64,000 nucleotides of DNA. It comes from Paramecium pentaurelia (lineage: Eukaryota > Ciliophora > Oligohymenophorea > Peniculida > Parameciidae). Both the position numbers and the translations under genes were made by a program. Under the pieces are notes generated by a model. That model saw only the letters and a program-made list of their open reading frames with translations, had not been told where the DNA came from and made no database searches. Shown here piece by piece: positions 25,348 through 37,814 of the stretch (position 1 is the stretch's first letter; the number at the start of each line of letters is the position of its first letter). The DNA lies in the NCBI GenBank assembly GCA_905183005.1, contig CAJJDO010000029.1, forward strand, positions 216,091 through 280,090, written 5' to 3'.

Positions 25348-26621
25348 ATGGAAGAATAAAAGATCAATCTCATAAATATAGCATAGCCCTAAATTCCAAC
25401 TATTTTTACATGTACCAAAAATACACTTATTGTTGATTTACATTAATATATTATTAACAATTATGGTAATGGGAAAATTGAAATCTATTTTACAAAAAAT
25501 TAACCCTTCTCAGGTAATTTAAATTTATATTTATAAAAACAACTAAAAGGATCTTCAGTATATTACAACATTGATTTTACATAAAAATCAATACATTCAT
25601 CATATGGGAAGACTATTTAAGGTAATTATAAACTATCTATATAATAAGCTAAAGAACAACAGTCACAATCTAAATCTGTTTTTACACCTTCATAATCTAA
25701 GTTAGTTGACTAAATATGTTAAACTGAAGAAATATTATTATCAATCAATTAAAGTAAATAAATGTAATATATTTTAATCAAATTAGGAATCAAGACTAGA
25801 ATTTATAATAAATTGCATCATAATAATAACAAATTTAAGAATTAAAGGCTAAATTAGATGAAAAAGATGAATAAATGAGGGTGGTTATATAAGACCAATA
25901 TATTTAATAAAAAGACTTACAGAATTAATTTTTAAAGAATAAGGAACTCATCAAAAAGTAAATTAGTTAAATTAATACTTTGGAAAATTTATTAACTTTA
26001 AAATAGAATTAAATATAACTAGATTAATAATAAATAGAGGCTTTAAAAAATAAAATAGAGGAACTTAAGACTGAAAACGAGGCTAAAAATAAATAAATTA
26101 ATTAATTAATGAAATAAAATGATACTACTTTGTAAAGGAAAGTAGATACAGACGAAGTTTAACAAGAATTAATATTATTATTACCATAAAACAAATCAGA
26201 TTTATTTGAATTTAATGATCAAGAGACTGTTGAAACTTATGCAAATAAATGTGGACATAGCATAGAAAAGAATATATTAGAATAATTATTAGTTAAAGCA
26301 ATAATGAATAAAGAGATAGCAAAATGTTAAATTTGCAATTCTCATTTTTCATCTAAACTTTGTAACGAAATTGGTAATATAGGTAAGGATTACTTATAAA
26401 TGAAATCCGGTATAGAATTACCAAACATATATAAGAGTTGTAAGGCAAATAAAAATTCACATTTAAATTTGATATCTTGTGAAAACACTAATTGTAAGTT
26501 TTTTTGTTTTTGGAAAATAACTCATCAAAAATAATATGATGATGATTATAGTTTTTGTCCTTCCTGCTTAACATAATCTGTTAGGAATCCAAAAGGAGCA
26601 TTATTCTATACTCATACTTGA
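25348..26621 (+). CDS. Coiled-coil protein with C-terminal cysteine domain (family member 1)
   Basis: 416 aa with intron 25764-25786. The N-terminal ~115 residues look globular (ICTK-like, mixed strand). Residues ~150-280 are coiled coil. The last ~135 residues carry a Cys/His module: NKCGH, AKCQICNSHFSSKLC, SCENTNCKFFCFW, SFCPSC, and a terminal TH. The gene at 44271 has the same architecture and the same spaced motifs, so this is a defined family. The CGH...CxxC...CPxC spacing recalls RING-like or other zinc-binding folds, but the pattern does not match a family I can name. Zinc binding is inferred from the cysteines. Confidence 0.75.
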
Positions 26622-26724
26622 AAGAAATAAAGTTTATTTTATATCATAAAATGCACATATATATATTTATTATTGTTATCAAGTATTAATTACATAAATA
26701 AAAATTAATAATAACTATCTGTTA

Positions 26725-27895
26725 ATGAATATAAACTATTGCAGTCCTAATTTCTAATTTGAGAATAGACCTCCTCTCAAAGATTACACATCTAATGTTG
26801 ACAATATTAAATAAGCTAAAAATAGAATAGCAGAACTACAAAACATAATCCATGAATTAAATAAATCTAATGGAAAAAGATCTGTCTCTCCGTTAGCAAA
26901 AAGTCCTGTTAAAGTTAATATTCCAATTGAGTACCATGGTACTTCCAAAAAGTAAAGTCCAAGATTTTAAACTCCTGAAACAAAAACAAGAGAAATAAGA
27001 ATTGTAAGTGAAAATGTCAAAATGTAAACTGAAAACATTCTTGAACAAGGAATCTTATAAGGAGTGTTGCCTGAAAATTTAATTGAAAAATCAATTGACA
27101 ATTACATTCTATCAAAAGTACTTGGATTAGGATCATATGCAATTGTAAGATTGGCATAAAAAGGATCATAATATTGTGCTATTAAAACATATGAAAAGGC
27201 TAAAATTAATGATTAACAAAAGCGTAAAAATGTATGTAGAGAAGTGAAAATATTATCAAAATTAAGACATCCAAATATCATTAAATTTGTAGTAGCTTGT
27301 GAAACTCAAGTATAATTACATGTTATTATGGAATATTACAGTGCAACTTCATTAAATTCTTTCATTAAATAACAACCATAAAAGAAGCTTGATGAAAATG
27401 AAGCTAAATATATATTCATCTAAATTGTAGATGCCTTAAGATACTGTCATCATAAAAGTGTAGTTCATAGAGATCTTAAATTAGAGAATATTCTTATTGA
27501 TCCATTGAATAATAAAATTAAGATAATTGATTTTGGGTAAAATAGTTCTTATTCCTTCCTATAGATTTTCAATAGCTATTGACCCTTCAAGTAGACTTAA
27601 CATATTTTGTGGTACTCCATCATATATGGCACCTGAAATAGTTAATAAATAAACGTATAGTTTTCCAGCTGATGTTTGGGCTTTGGGCATATTGCTTTTT
27701 AAAATGACTACAGGATAATTTCCATTTCGAGGTAATGATGATAAAGATTTATATAAATCAATCAATAGTGGAAAAATAGAATATCCTTAATATATGTCTA
27801 TCCAATTAAGAAATTTAATCAAGAAAATTTTGAATACTAACTAGAATGAACGACCTCCACTCAAGGAAGTAGCTTTAGATGAATGGCTTTAATGA
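26725..27895 (+). CDS. Ser/Thr protein kinase (CAMK/MARK-like)
   Basis: 380 aa with intron 27537-27564, which splits the DFG motif codons. The Ser/Pro-rich leader (~130 residues) includes a short helix. The catalytic domain is complete: glycine loop LGLGSYAIVRLA (~132), catalytic Lys in CAIKTYEK, alpha-C Glu in REVKIL, HRDLKLEN (~247), DFG, the activation segment CGTPSYMAPE, and DVWALGILLFKMTTG. The activation segment and HRDLKLEN suggest the CAMK group (SNF1/MARK-like), without an obvious calmodulin-binding tail: the protein ends right after subdomain XI. All catalytic residues are present, so it should be active. It starts 103 bp after the previous stop. Confidence 0.92.
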
Positions 27896-28504
27896 TTTTA
27901 ATATATTTATTATTTAATATACTAATTATCATACTCATATGTCTTCTAAAATTATTAAATTCAAATAAAAGCTCTGATTTTGTCTTATTATTTTATAACT
28001 TACATTATATTTTTTACTTTTATAAATTAAAAAATAAATTTTAGAATATTAATAAATATCTACTTAAAATACTAATTAAAGTTCATTTTTTAGTTTATCT
28101 ATATCTCTAAGGTTAATATATAAAAACATTTTTTGTATCATTTATCCAAAACTATTCTACTTTAAATTCCCAATTTTTTATGAGAATTACATTATGAGAA
28201 ATATGCTATAAGATTGAATTAAATAGAGCTTAATATAAGTATTAGTTTAATCATAGTATAAATTCTTTGAATTTTTCTTAATCTTTGTAGATTAAAATGA
28301 GTTTAAGCAGCATTATTCAATTTTTGGAGAAACTATATATTTTACTATTCAATAGATATTTTAAATTGCTATAAATATATGACATTTATATATTATTTAG
28401 TATTTAACTTAGCCATTAACAGTTCTTCGGTTTTTTGCTATTTATATAAATAGAATGCATATGTTAAATTAACTATATTTTATTTACGTCAAATATTATA
28501 TTTT
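27896..28504. other. AT-rich intergenic region, no gene seen
   Basis: No coding frame seen. Confidence 0.55.
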
Positions 28505-28922
28505 ATGGCAAAGGTTCACAAATAAAAAGGATATAGATTGGAGAATACAATTTCTAAGAAAGGTTTTCTTGAATTAAGAAAAATGCTTGGAATGCCTTAA
28601 TTTGAATTCATGCATGAAAATAGTAATTTAATGAAAATCTAAGCACTGCAACTAAATATTGATGATGATGAAAAATGGATTAAAACATATGTAATATTTA
28701 GACTTATTTATTTAGAAACCAATACCTGAAGTCAGATTATAAAAATATCTATTACATTGTTAGTACATCGATAAATCCATTATTACTTCTTTAAATAAGG
28801 TTGATTGTTTTCTAAATCAATAAGGAAAACTTAAACCTATTGTATAAAACAAAGAAGAAGAAAAATAAAAAAAATAGAATAGTTTAAGTACTGAAGTTTA
28901 GTATTCTAATAAAATTGCTTGA
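28505..28922 (+). CDS. Small hypothetical protein
   Basis: 130 aa with intron 28691-28715 (25 nt). Basic N-terminus (MAKVHKQKGYRLENTISKK), a middle helix with an acidic stretch (NIDDDEKWIKTYKP), and a Lys/Glu/Gln-rich tail. No domain is recognised. The splice restores a single frame ending at TGA. Confidence 0.6.
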
Positions 28923-30599
28923 ATAGAATATGAGTATTATTTATATTTGCCTCTGAACTAACATAAATTTTATTTCTTTATGTCTATCCCTCAGTTTGTA
29001 AATGTATTTTTCATTTAAATATTGGTTACCATTTATTAGAATACATCTATTCTCTCATTCCATTTGTTCTATAATAATATATTTCAATTTTCTATTTGAT
29101 AAATTTTTTGATTACACAAGTATTCTATAGAGGTTGTATAAATTAACATAAAAATTTAATTACAGATAATTCATTAATCTACTTCTAATATTGAATATGA
29201 TAAAAATGCCTTTATAGTATTTGATTTTAATCAATAAATATATAATTGTACAATTATTCGGTCAATTTTAATTTTGATAACAGAATTTTTTCAATAGATC
29301 CTTTTATAAATAGATATACTTTAATATAATAAAATGTATTTTACTTAATGTTTCTTAATATAATTAAAATAGAGTTATAAATAATATAAGTAGGCTTTGA
29401 ATTATTATTAAATATGGATTTATTAAAAAAATACAATTTATATTTAAAGATTACATTTATATAAATAATTCTAAATATTTCAATAAATTTTACTATTCGA
29501 TCTTTAATTTTTTTAAAGAAAAATACATCATTTTTTCTTCACAATACTTTTAGTTAAGAATATTTAACTTACCATACAAGTATTGGAAGACTAATACATC
29601 CAAAAGTATAAAAATTGATCTGTTATTCTTTATATTAATATGATATATAGGTTTAAAATCAATTAATACATTATTACATTAAAATTAATCAAATAATTAA
29701 TAATGTTTCCAATTATCTTTGATTGTATCAATATTAATTACCAGGGTTTCTATCTTGAACCTTTATGTATCCAAACTCCAATTGGTTTTGATATATCAAT
29801 CAAACATTTAAATATGAATAAAGATACATGATTAAATGAAGTAATAAAATATATGGAAATATACATATTCAGTGTATATATTTAGAACAGATTTATTGGA
29901 TGCTTTGATAATTTTTGTTATAAAAAATAAATAAGTATTGAGTTAAAAATATATAAAATAATATATTTGATAAGTTGGATTTCTATGATGAATAGATATT
30001 CAAAAGTAGAAGACATTATTAAAACCTGTTTTCAAATAATCATATCCTAATACTTTTCATATTTATAACCATAGATTGAAATAATTAAATAAAAATACAG
30101 TTATTAATATTATTAATGAATATTAATTAGTATTAAGAACTCTAAGCTTGCAATAATAATTAAGTTACAGAATTCTGATTAAATTAAATGTATAAATAAT
30201 ATTATTAATAATAATAATAATTTTCATTGAAGGAATTGGTAATTATTTGTACTTTTCTTCTATCAATTATTTAGAGTAAATAATTTAGATTTGAATTACA
30301 TTTTATATGATATTTGATATTACATTCTATTTGTACTTGATCCAGAATAATTTCATATTAAAAAATTAATTTTAATGTTTTAAGTTTGGCAAAGCATTTT
30401 TTAGTCTGCACTTATAACCATAAGAATAATACTATGACTAGAAATGATTTTCTATTTACTTAGACTTATATAATATTCAATAATGATATATTGATTTGTT
30501 TTTTATTTTATTAAGCATTAAATGAAGTTGAATTCATATCATTTGATGTATTAAATATATATGAGTATTATTTGGATTTTATTAATTATATTTAAAATT
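28923..30599. other. Long AT-rich region, no clear gene
   Basis: Almost 1.7 kb with no supported gene. A short minus-strand stretch around 29730-29800 reads ISKPIGVWIHKGSRQKPW, but it has no start, stop or flanking exons. It could be a relic. Confidence 0.5.
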
Positions 30600-31041
30600 A
30601 TGGATAATGTTTACGCTTAAGAAATAAGATAGCGATATCATTCTTCTATGACTTATTAAGAATACTTAGATACTTATGATAAACCTCCTCCTAAACCTTA
30701 AATTAGGTATTCTGCTAACTTATTAATTTAAGACCTAAAGAAACCCCTTAATTACTCGAACCATTAATCTTAGAAGGACATAAAGGTCCTAAAATTTAAT
30801 AATAAAAATTGACTGTTTATTCTCCTGATGATGTAATTTTTGAGGAATCTGAGAATGATGAAAAACCCAAAGCTCTCAATCATATATAATTGTAAAAAGC
30901 ATTAAAAGAACATGTATATAAATATTAAACTTAAGAATATTAGAATTAGAAGCTAGAGCGAGAATCTTGGATTTTCAGTATTTCGATTTTTACAATAAAA
31001 GAAAAATAAATTCACATGATTCATTAATTTTTAAACATTGA
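30600..31041 (+). CDS. Small hypothetical protein, 3' splice pattern uncertain
   Basis: The frame opens at 30600 (MDNVYAQEIRQRYHSSM...), and a 26-nt intron just upstream of PKETPQLLEPLILEG is required. The encoded part is Pro- and Gln-rich, then acidic (SPDDVIFEESENDEKPKA). Near 30910 a second intron is likely. Depending on the acceptor, the protein ends at TGA 31017-31019 or at 31039-31041. The protein-like frame ELEARARILDFQYFDFYNK supports the later stop, but I could not find a matching intron of ordinary length. No family recognised. Confidence 0.5.
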
Positions 31042-31502
31042 TTTCTTTCAACACTTCTGTAAAATTGATTGCCTACTAACAACATTATTTTTTACAATTC
31101 TCAATAAATTAAATTTGTCAATTCTTATTATATTAATGATTTCCTTGGCTAAATATGATATAAACTAATCATGTATAATAATTAAAGAATAATCTTAATA
31201 ATTTGTTTGGCTATAGTAATTTTCAAATTTAAAAAATAGGTATAAATTGATATTAATCTCTTCTATTTATATATTGCATAAATCTCTTTAGATAATTTAA
31301 ATGATATACTGAATAATTCACATAAATTAATTGAATTATTCAATTAAAAAGTATTTATTTTTAATAAAATTTGAACATTCAAATTTGTAAACCTTCTTAA
31401 ATTTATTAGAAATAAGTCTTAATAATAAATATAATAATTAAATAAAATTTAGTTATATAATTTTTATTTTAAATAGAGATTTCTTTTATTATTTAAATCA
31501 TC
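31042..31502. other. AT-rich convergent intergenic region
   Basis: No gene seen. It contains a 10-bp perfect inverted repeat (31311-31320 with 31332-31341), possibly linked to 3'-end formation of the two converging genes. Confidence 0.5.
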
Positions 31503-32587
31503 TCAATCTCCTTCATTTTCTGAGTCTTCTCCTAAGACTCTTTCTAATTCTGACTTAACTTTCTTTAATTGATGATTTTAAGGAATGAAAGAATTCACTC
31601 TTGCAAGTTTCTTCTCTTTTTCTTTTTCTTTCTCTTTTTCATTCTTTTCTAATTTTTAATTAATTAAATTATTATTATTGATTAATTAAACCATTATGTT
31701 TATTATAGTTATAGTTAAACCACTACATGAATAAAATATTTTGCTAATTTTTTTATTCAATCCAAATAATTTTAATCTTCTTAACAACATCACAATTCTA
31801 AGAGATGTAACTATAAAATTTAATTATTTAATTCTTCTTTTCTATCTACTATTAATTAAACTATTAGCACATTAAACTGCTATTGCATCTTCATAAATTA
31901 ATTTATCAGGTATTTCTTTTACTTCTTTTACTAAATCCATTTCTTTATCATATATAATCTTATAATCAAAAAATGATTTTAATAATTTAAGTAAAGCTTT
32001 TGCTAATGAAAATGAATCTTTATATCCTTTTATCGTTGATTTAGCTTTCAAAGAAACAATTTCACTATAAATATATTCACATTACTTACTTTAGAACACC
32101 AATATTAATACCCCAAATAATGTGATCCATTATATAATAAAAGAAATTGCATATATGCATAATCGATGTTGTGATTTTATAATATTTAGGTTTATTTTTA
32201 GCATGGATGTTACTCAAACATCTTATAGAATCAAAGAATTTTAAGAATTTGAATATCTTTCTACCATTTTTCATAGACTCTCTGATTCGAGATGCTATTT
32301 TTTTAGAAAACATATCTGATGATGCTGCTTAAATTTCAGGAATATTTGAAAATTTAATGCAAGCTTCATATAAATCTGCTAAATACTAAATTAAACAACA
32401 AATCTTATCTCTCCCCTTTGTTGTTTACATGAATAAGGAAACGATTGAAACCTTTTCATATTAACTATAATATCAGTACTTTTCTTGCAACATATTATCC
32501 AGCCACAATTGTATTGTTTGCTCTATGTTAAATTGCTACATTGAAATAATCAGCTAAATCCTTAACAGAAGCAATGCTTCTTTTCAT
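31503..32587 (-). CDS. PEX11: Peroxisomal membrane protein PEX11 family
   Basis: 343 aa with introns 32452-32479 and 32065-32089. PEX11 hallmarks: TTKGRDKICCLIQYLADL (the family's T-x-GRDK-x-x-R-x-x-QY segment), NGRKIFKFLKFF, and FFYYIMDHIIWGINIGVL, followed after the second intron by a helical region with a hydrophobic segment and a Lys/Glu-rich tail. PEX11 tubulates peroxisomal membranes before fission. The model includes a first exon (MKRSIASVKDLADYFNVAIQ...) that adds ~45 residues before the usual start. An internal ATG at 32428-32430 would give the ordinary N-terminus. I favour the longer model because splicing keeps the frame, but the first exon is less certain. Confidence 0.85.
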
Positions 32588-33143
32588 ATAATGTTTAATA
32601 ATATTAATTAAAAATTTAAATTATGTAATTTTAATGACATTCTATTTTTATATTGAATACTATGTTATTCCCTAATAATTAAACATAACTATTATTCAAT
32701 TAAATAATAAAAGCATTATTTTATTCATTTGAAATACAATATCTAATTAAAATAGAATAATCTTTCATTAAATTTAAATCTATATCATAAATTTAAATTC
32801 CAATAATAAAAATAATCTATCCTAATAGACATTCTATTTCATACCAAAATATCTATCTAATATAAATCAAAAAAAAAAAGAACTATATAAATTTATCATT
32901 ATATTAACTCTCCTAAAGTATAAATATATGTTTAAATTATATATAAATATGTGATGATGAATTATGTTCATCATAATTTAATTGAAATTAGTTTAATTTG
33001 ATTACTTACTTAAAGGTTTTATACAATTAAATATCAATTATACAAAAAATTGTTTGTAATCTTTAAGAATTGAATTATCATTCTTATTTTAGATGATTAA
33101 TACATAGTTTATAATATTACAATAAATAAATAAATTGATAAAA
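32588..33143. other. AT-rich divergent intergenic region
   Basis: No coding frame; it should contain promoters for PEX11 (minus) and the gene at 33144 (plus). Confidence 0.55.
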
Positions 33144-33817
33144 ATGCATTAATTAGGAAAATCTGGAAAATCCAAGAGTTTTAAGGATTATTCAATACTA
33201 AAAAAAGTATAATCACTATCAAAACATGATGATACAGAGACAGATTAAATTAGTATATTAAAATAGAAAAGTTTTGATTTAACTACTAGAAGAAATAGCT
33301 CAATTTTAGCATAGGAATTGATTAATGAATCAAGTTAAATTCATAGAATAACATATATTCAAGAGTATATTAAATATTAATAATCTTAGTCCCAATCAAT
33401 ATATAGGAATGAATTTATTATAATAAAAGATTTGGGAGAGGATATAGAAATGTTCATAAAAATATATTGTATTTAATATAAATCTATATTATAGGATGAA
33501 TAAAGTAATTTATCAATTATTGTATTGAAACCAGATCAAGAATTTGAGTTTGTGTTCAACATATCTAAATTATCTTGTTTTTCCAAAATTAAACAATTAA
33601 CCAAAAGTTTATCAACTCATTTCTATGGACTAACAAAGATTTGTAATTTGTTAATTATGAATTTATAGAATTATAAGACCCTTATTTATCAATGCTAATA
33701 GGAAAAATCAAAACATAAAAATTAGATAATGATATGAGATTATTTGAGTTGTTAAATATCATAATGAATGGTAAGAAGCTATTGGTCTTGTAAAGTAATA
33801 TGTATAATGATCTTTGA
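33144..33817 (+). CDS. Hypothetical protein
   Basis: 215 aa with intron 33643-33668 (26 nt). The N-terminal ~90 residues are basic and Ser-rich. The rest is mixed hydrophobic and charged and looks folded (FIIIKDLGEDIEMFIKIY, LSIIVLKPDQEFEFVFNI, a C-terminal helix RLFELLNIIMNGKKLLVL). No family recognised. It converges on the HTH gene with 98 bp between stops. Confidence 0.65.
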
Positions 33818-33872
33818 GTGTAAATTTTTGTTTGTTTACTTTTTATTGATAATTTTATTGAATTAATACATG

Positions 33873-33894
33873 TATATATATATATATATATATA
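33873..33894. repeat. (TA)n microsatellite
   Basis: Eleven TA units in the gap between two convergent genes. This is simple sequence likely to vary in length. Confidence 0.95.
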
Positions 33895-33915
33895 AGTTTT
33901 TTAAATTAAAAAAGT

Positions 33916-34514
33916 TCAGAATTCTTCATCATCAGTTTCTTAACCAGAATCACAACTCAATGTTTCATTTTCCCAAGGGTCAACTTTCTTTGAATGAATC
34001 TATATAATTTAAGGTCTAGTGTGAACAGTCATTACAACAGAGTTTTGATCCAAATTATAATCATTCCCAAGGTTAAAGTATTCCTCATAATCAAAATTAG
34101 TTTATTCTATTGGATATTGAATTTCATTATCACTATCAGAATCAACTTATTATTAATCTTCAGATTCTATTTCAATAACATTTTATTTAAAATTTTAACT
34201 CTATTTTATAAGTTATCTTAAATAACCCATTTTATGATCATATAACTATTCAATTGGTTAAATTTCTTTTGCTTTTCTTTATATTTTATTAAAGTATACT
34301 TTATCAATTAATAATAATCTTCTAATGTTTTTTTAGGAATTCCAACTTCTTCAGCTGCTTATTAAAGTGATAATTTTTTAAGATTTCCTTAATTATCAAG
34401 TTTACCATTTTAAAATAAATTTCTCCATTCTTCTACTTTTTCAACAGCCATTTATACTGAACGTTCTTTTACTCTTTTAAAAATAGCAGAAATTTTTCTT
34501 TATCTTTATTACAT
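33916..34514 (-). CDS. Helix-turn-helix protein with acidic C-terminus
   Basis: 191 aa with intron 34277-34299 (23 nt, splits the helix region). Residues ~50-80 read LSLQQAAEEVGIPKKTLEDYYQLI, a classic HTH pattern (A-A-x-x-x-G-I-P-x-x-T-L, as in Psq/Fis/homeobox-like domains). The N-terminus is basic, and the C-terminal 90 residues are acidic (IEIESEDQQQVDSDSDNE, ETDDEEF), a plan common in transcription regulators with an acidic tail. DNA binding is inferred from this pattern. Another HTH-type protein lies at 63585. Confidence 0.65.
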
Positions 34515-34609
34515 TTTTAATTAATTAATTTATTTTAAACATATAAAAGAAATTAATACTTAGAATTTGTATATATATAATCATATAGTATATAATAATA
34601 TAAAGTATA

Positions 34610-34987
34610 TCAAAATAATTAATAAGAGTCTTCAAAGTAATTCTATTAATTTTTTGTATGGTTTGCTTCTAATTAATCATAATATGAATGATCACTATAT
34701 TATCCAATAGTTTCAATTTGACTACATGAAGTAATTTATCCATGAACATAATATTCTTATTTATCAGCTATTTATTTCATTCTATTTAAATGAGATTCAT
34801 GTTTTAATTATGAAGGTATTTTTAGTTAATTTAGAGTTGATTCAATTAAATTTGGATCATAAGAGGATTAAGCTAATGCAATTATTGGTTTTGGACATAG
34901 TGATAAATTTGAAAATGGAGTATAGTTCTCTTTTTATGAAACAAAGTATTATTATCCTCTTTTAGAAATTCTAACTTTTGTGGACAT
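34610..34987 (-). CDS. Small hypothetical protein
   Basis: 125 aa, single exon. Composition Ser/Gln/Tyr/His-rich. MSTKVRISKRGQQYF at the start is followed by a Pro-containing middle and a tail with several Tyr (QYSDHSYYDQLEANHTKN). No domain. It lies 95 bp upstream of the HTH gene's start, on the same strand. Confidence 0.6.
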
Positions 34988-35151
34988 TTACAAATATAAC
35001 AAAGATTGTTAACAGATATTTTTAATATTAAATTTTATTGAATAAATCTATCTATCTATCAATTATATATAGTAAACAACATTAATATTACTATTTTAAT
35101 ATAAAATTCCAATAAACTCTATTTACAAAATTAACATACTTATAGTAAACA

Positions 35152-35758
35152 TCATTTTTCTATATTTTTATCATCTTCTGCTCTTAAATATTCTCCTAAA
35201 TCTGCTTAATTAAATACTACAACAGTAGTTGGATCTAAATCTTTGCATTATAATGTTGATCTTGATGCTACACCAAAACCTAAAGGATTCTCTTATAATG
35301 AGAATAAGATAACATTAGCATACTATGGAATATTTTCAGACATTTTTGCTAAATGTGCTAAAAAAGAACTAAAATACTTATTTACCCTTAATAACATGAT
35401 TTCCATATAGAAAAGATTATTCTCCACTTGATTTTAACCAAACTTTATGTTTAGCATATTTGGCCAAAATTTCTAAACAAGTGATATTCAATCTAAATTT
35501 TTTTGTTTTTGTAAATTTTCCAAAATATGTTCCAACACTTAAATAAATTTTATAATATATATACTGTAATAATTCATCTTTTCCAACATTGGTTGCCCAA
35601 TTTGCAATTTATAAAGACATATAATATACTTTATTTTTGATCAATCTAAATACATGAGGATCTTCTTCATTTTCAATTAATAATTTTATATTTGCTCCAA
35701 TATATTCTCCTAATTTTTCAAAAAATATTTTTGTTTCTTCTTCATTTAATTACCTCAT
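35152..35758 (-). CDS. NIP7: 60S ribosome biogenesis factor NIP7
   Basis: 183 aa, close to the usual 180, with introns 35538-35564 (27 nt) and 35358-35385 (28 nt). It starts MRQLNEEETKIFFEKLGEYI (eukaryotic NIP7 begins MRPLTEEET...). GTYFGKFTKTKKFRL is the conserved centre, and YAKHKVWLKSSGEQSFLYGN leads into the C-terminal PUA domain (NPLGFGVASRSTLQCKDLDP, VVFNQADLGEYLR). NIP7 acts in the nucleolus in pre-rRNA processing and 60S assembly. The 27-nt intron is a multiple of three and has no in-frame TGA; retention would insert nine residues, and comparison with the family shows they do not belong. Confidence 0.96.
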
Positions 35759-36071
35759 AATAAATTATTTAATAAATTAATTATACAAATACATTATTTG
35801 CAAATTATATCAAAATTCTTAGAAAATTATAATTATTTATATATATTTTTAAGTAAAGATTTATAATTAAATAATATAAATTGTTATCAAATCAAAGAAC
35901 CTTTTTGATAAATTTTTTCATATTTTAAATTCATTGAAAAGTTTGTCCAATTCTTAAAAATGTCTTTGTATCAAATACAATGATTATTTATATCTACCCA
36001 TATAAAATTATTAATTTAATGAATCATATTAAACACATTTTTCAACACATTTTTAATCTTAATCTAAATGC
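35759..36071. other. AT-rich intergenic region, no gene seen
   Basis: Short gap between two minus-strand genes. Confidence 0.5.
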
Positions 36072-37310
36072 TCATATATATATTCTATTTAATTATATAT
36101 ATTAATAATTACATTTATATTGTTATTGTACATTTAATCTTTAATTATTTTCAATATTATTTATTGGCATAATATTCTTAATTTCTTTTGTTATTTCTTC
36201 TATCTATAATTTTACAATGTCATAATCTTTCTCTAAATTCTTTTAAATATTTCTTACCATTTCTAATTTACTTAACACATCAGCATATCTCTTTTCCTTT
36301 GCTTTTTTTTTCCTTTCAAGTTCATCAATTTCTCTTTCTAAATCTTCCTAATTTTTCAATTATTATTCTAATTTCATCTATAATCTTGTATATTAAAGTT
36401 GTAATTCTTCCAAAGCATTTTTTCTTAGTTCTGGAGAAAAGTTCAAACCATTAAAATATACTTCTGTTGGACTTGAATATTATTTAATATTTTAATCTAA
36501 TACATTTACTAGATCATACAATTTTTCATTATGTATTTCTACTTATTTTGTACCAGCTGGTTTAAATAATTGTCTTAATTTTTTTGCTTGATCTTAATCT
36601 TTTCTATAATACTCACTTAAATCTTCTTCTTCTCCAAGTGATTTTTGATATTTGATTTTCTCAATCAAATTAATTTATTCTTCATTAGATTATTCTATCA
36701 TTTATTTCAACTTATTTAAATTAAAAATCTTCTTATTTAAAATTGTAGAATCTTATTCATTTATTTGATATTCTATTATTAATGATTTTAACATTCTTTC
36801 TTCATTATTAAGATTTTCTAGATCATTTTTCTTTTCCATATAAAATTCATGTAATTGATTTCTTCTATTTAATAAATTATTCATATAATCAGCTATTTAA
36901 CTATCATTATTGATTGTTGAATTAAATTTATTTAGAAAATTTTCTAGATCTTAATTCAATGATAATTAGAGACATTTATCTACTTAAATCTAAAATTCAT
37001 TGTGTTATTTAATCAATTTGTCTAAATTTAATCGCGAAAAATAATCTAAAGCTAAATTAAGTTGAGCTAATTCTGATTAGATTGGTAACCAATTTTGAAC
37101 AGTTTCTAGACCAAATTAATCAGTGTCATTGTAAACAATATCATAATCTAAAAAGTAATTAATTTCGAATTCATTCACTTCAACTTCAAAAATTTCAAAG
37201 CTGTTATTATTAATAGTTTTTTATGGAGGATTAAGAGCAACAAAGATACAAATCATTAGAAATATACTTAAGCAATTTGTCTTATTAACTAAAGAATCAG
37301 TTCTTATCAT
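36072..37310 (-). CDS. Secreted or lumenal coiled-coil protein
   Basis: 412 aa, single exon, unusual here for having no intron. The N-terminus contains a hydrophobic core (CLSIFLMICIFVALNPP) after a short charged leader, typical of a signal peptide or signal anchor. The remainder is Asn/Glu/Lys/Leu-rich, with long heptad stretches (ELERKKKAKEKRYADVLSKL). It has only a few Cys and several N-x-S/T sites. No family is recognised. A role in secretory granules or the cell surface is conceivable from the leader alone. Confidence 0.7.
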
Positions 37311-37780
37311 TTTTTTTAATTTAATATTAAATTATAGTTGTTTACTAAATATTTAATATTGCTAATCTAGTTCATATAATTATTTATAAATATCTTTTAA
37401 TATTGCATGAATATTTTTATTGAATTTACATATTAATTCATAAAAAAATAATTACATTTCAATCAGTAAATATTATTGAATTAATATTTCATTTTATAGA
37501 TATTTAGTAATTATATTATTAGAAAAATATATATAATAATAAATTTTTATTATAGTATATTGTCTAATTTATACTTTAAAAATTAAATAGCATAGTTTTC
37601 AAAATGCTTAATTATTAGTTGCAGTTATGAAAAGCTTTTTTATTTCTTTAATTTTTTGATTAAAAGTATAAATATTGCCCTTGTATTTATTTGAAATAAA
37701 AATTATATGAATCTTTGGGTTTGAAATAATTTTTTTGAAATATTCTAAAATAGCTTGTTAATCATGTGTAAATTCGAGAA

Positions 37781-37814
37781 AATAGAGTCTCTATCTCTAA
37801 TAGAGAATCTATTT
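37781..37814. repeat. Imperfect inverted repeat
   Basis: Two 12-nt arms (AATAGAGTCTCT and AGAGAATCTATT) pair with one mismatch around a ~10-nt loop. Noncoding; possible hairpin. Confidence 0.6.

Noticed and set aside
29730..29800. Minus-strand fragment ISKPIGVWIHKGSRQKPW as a gene
   Set aside because: No start, stop or neighbouring exons; too short to support.
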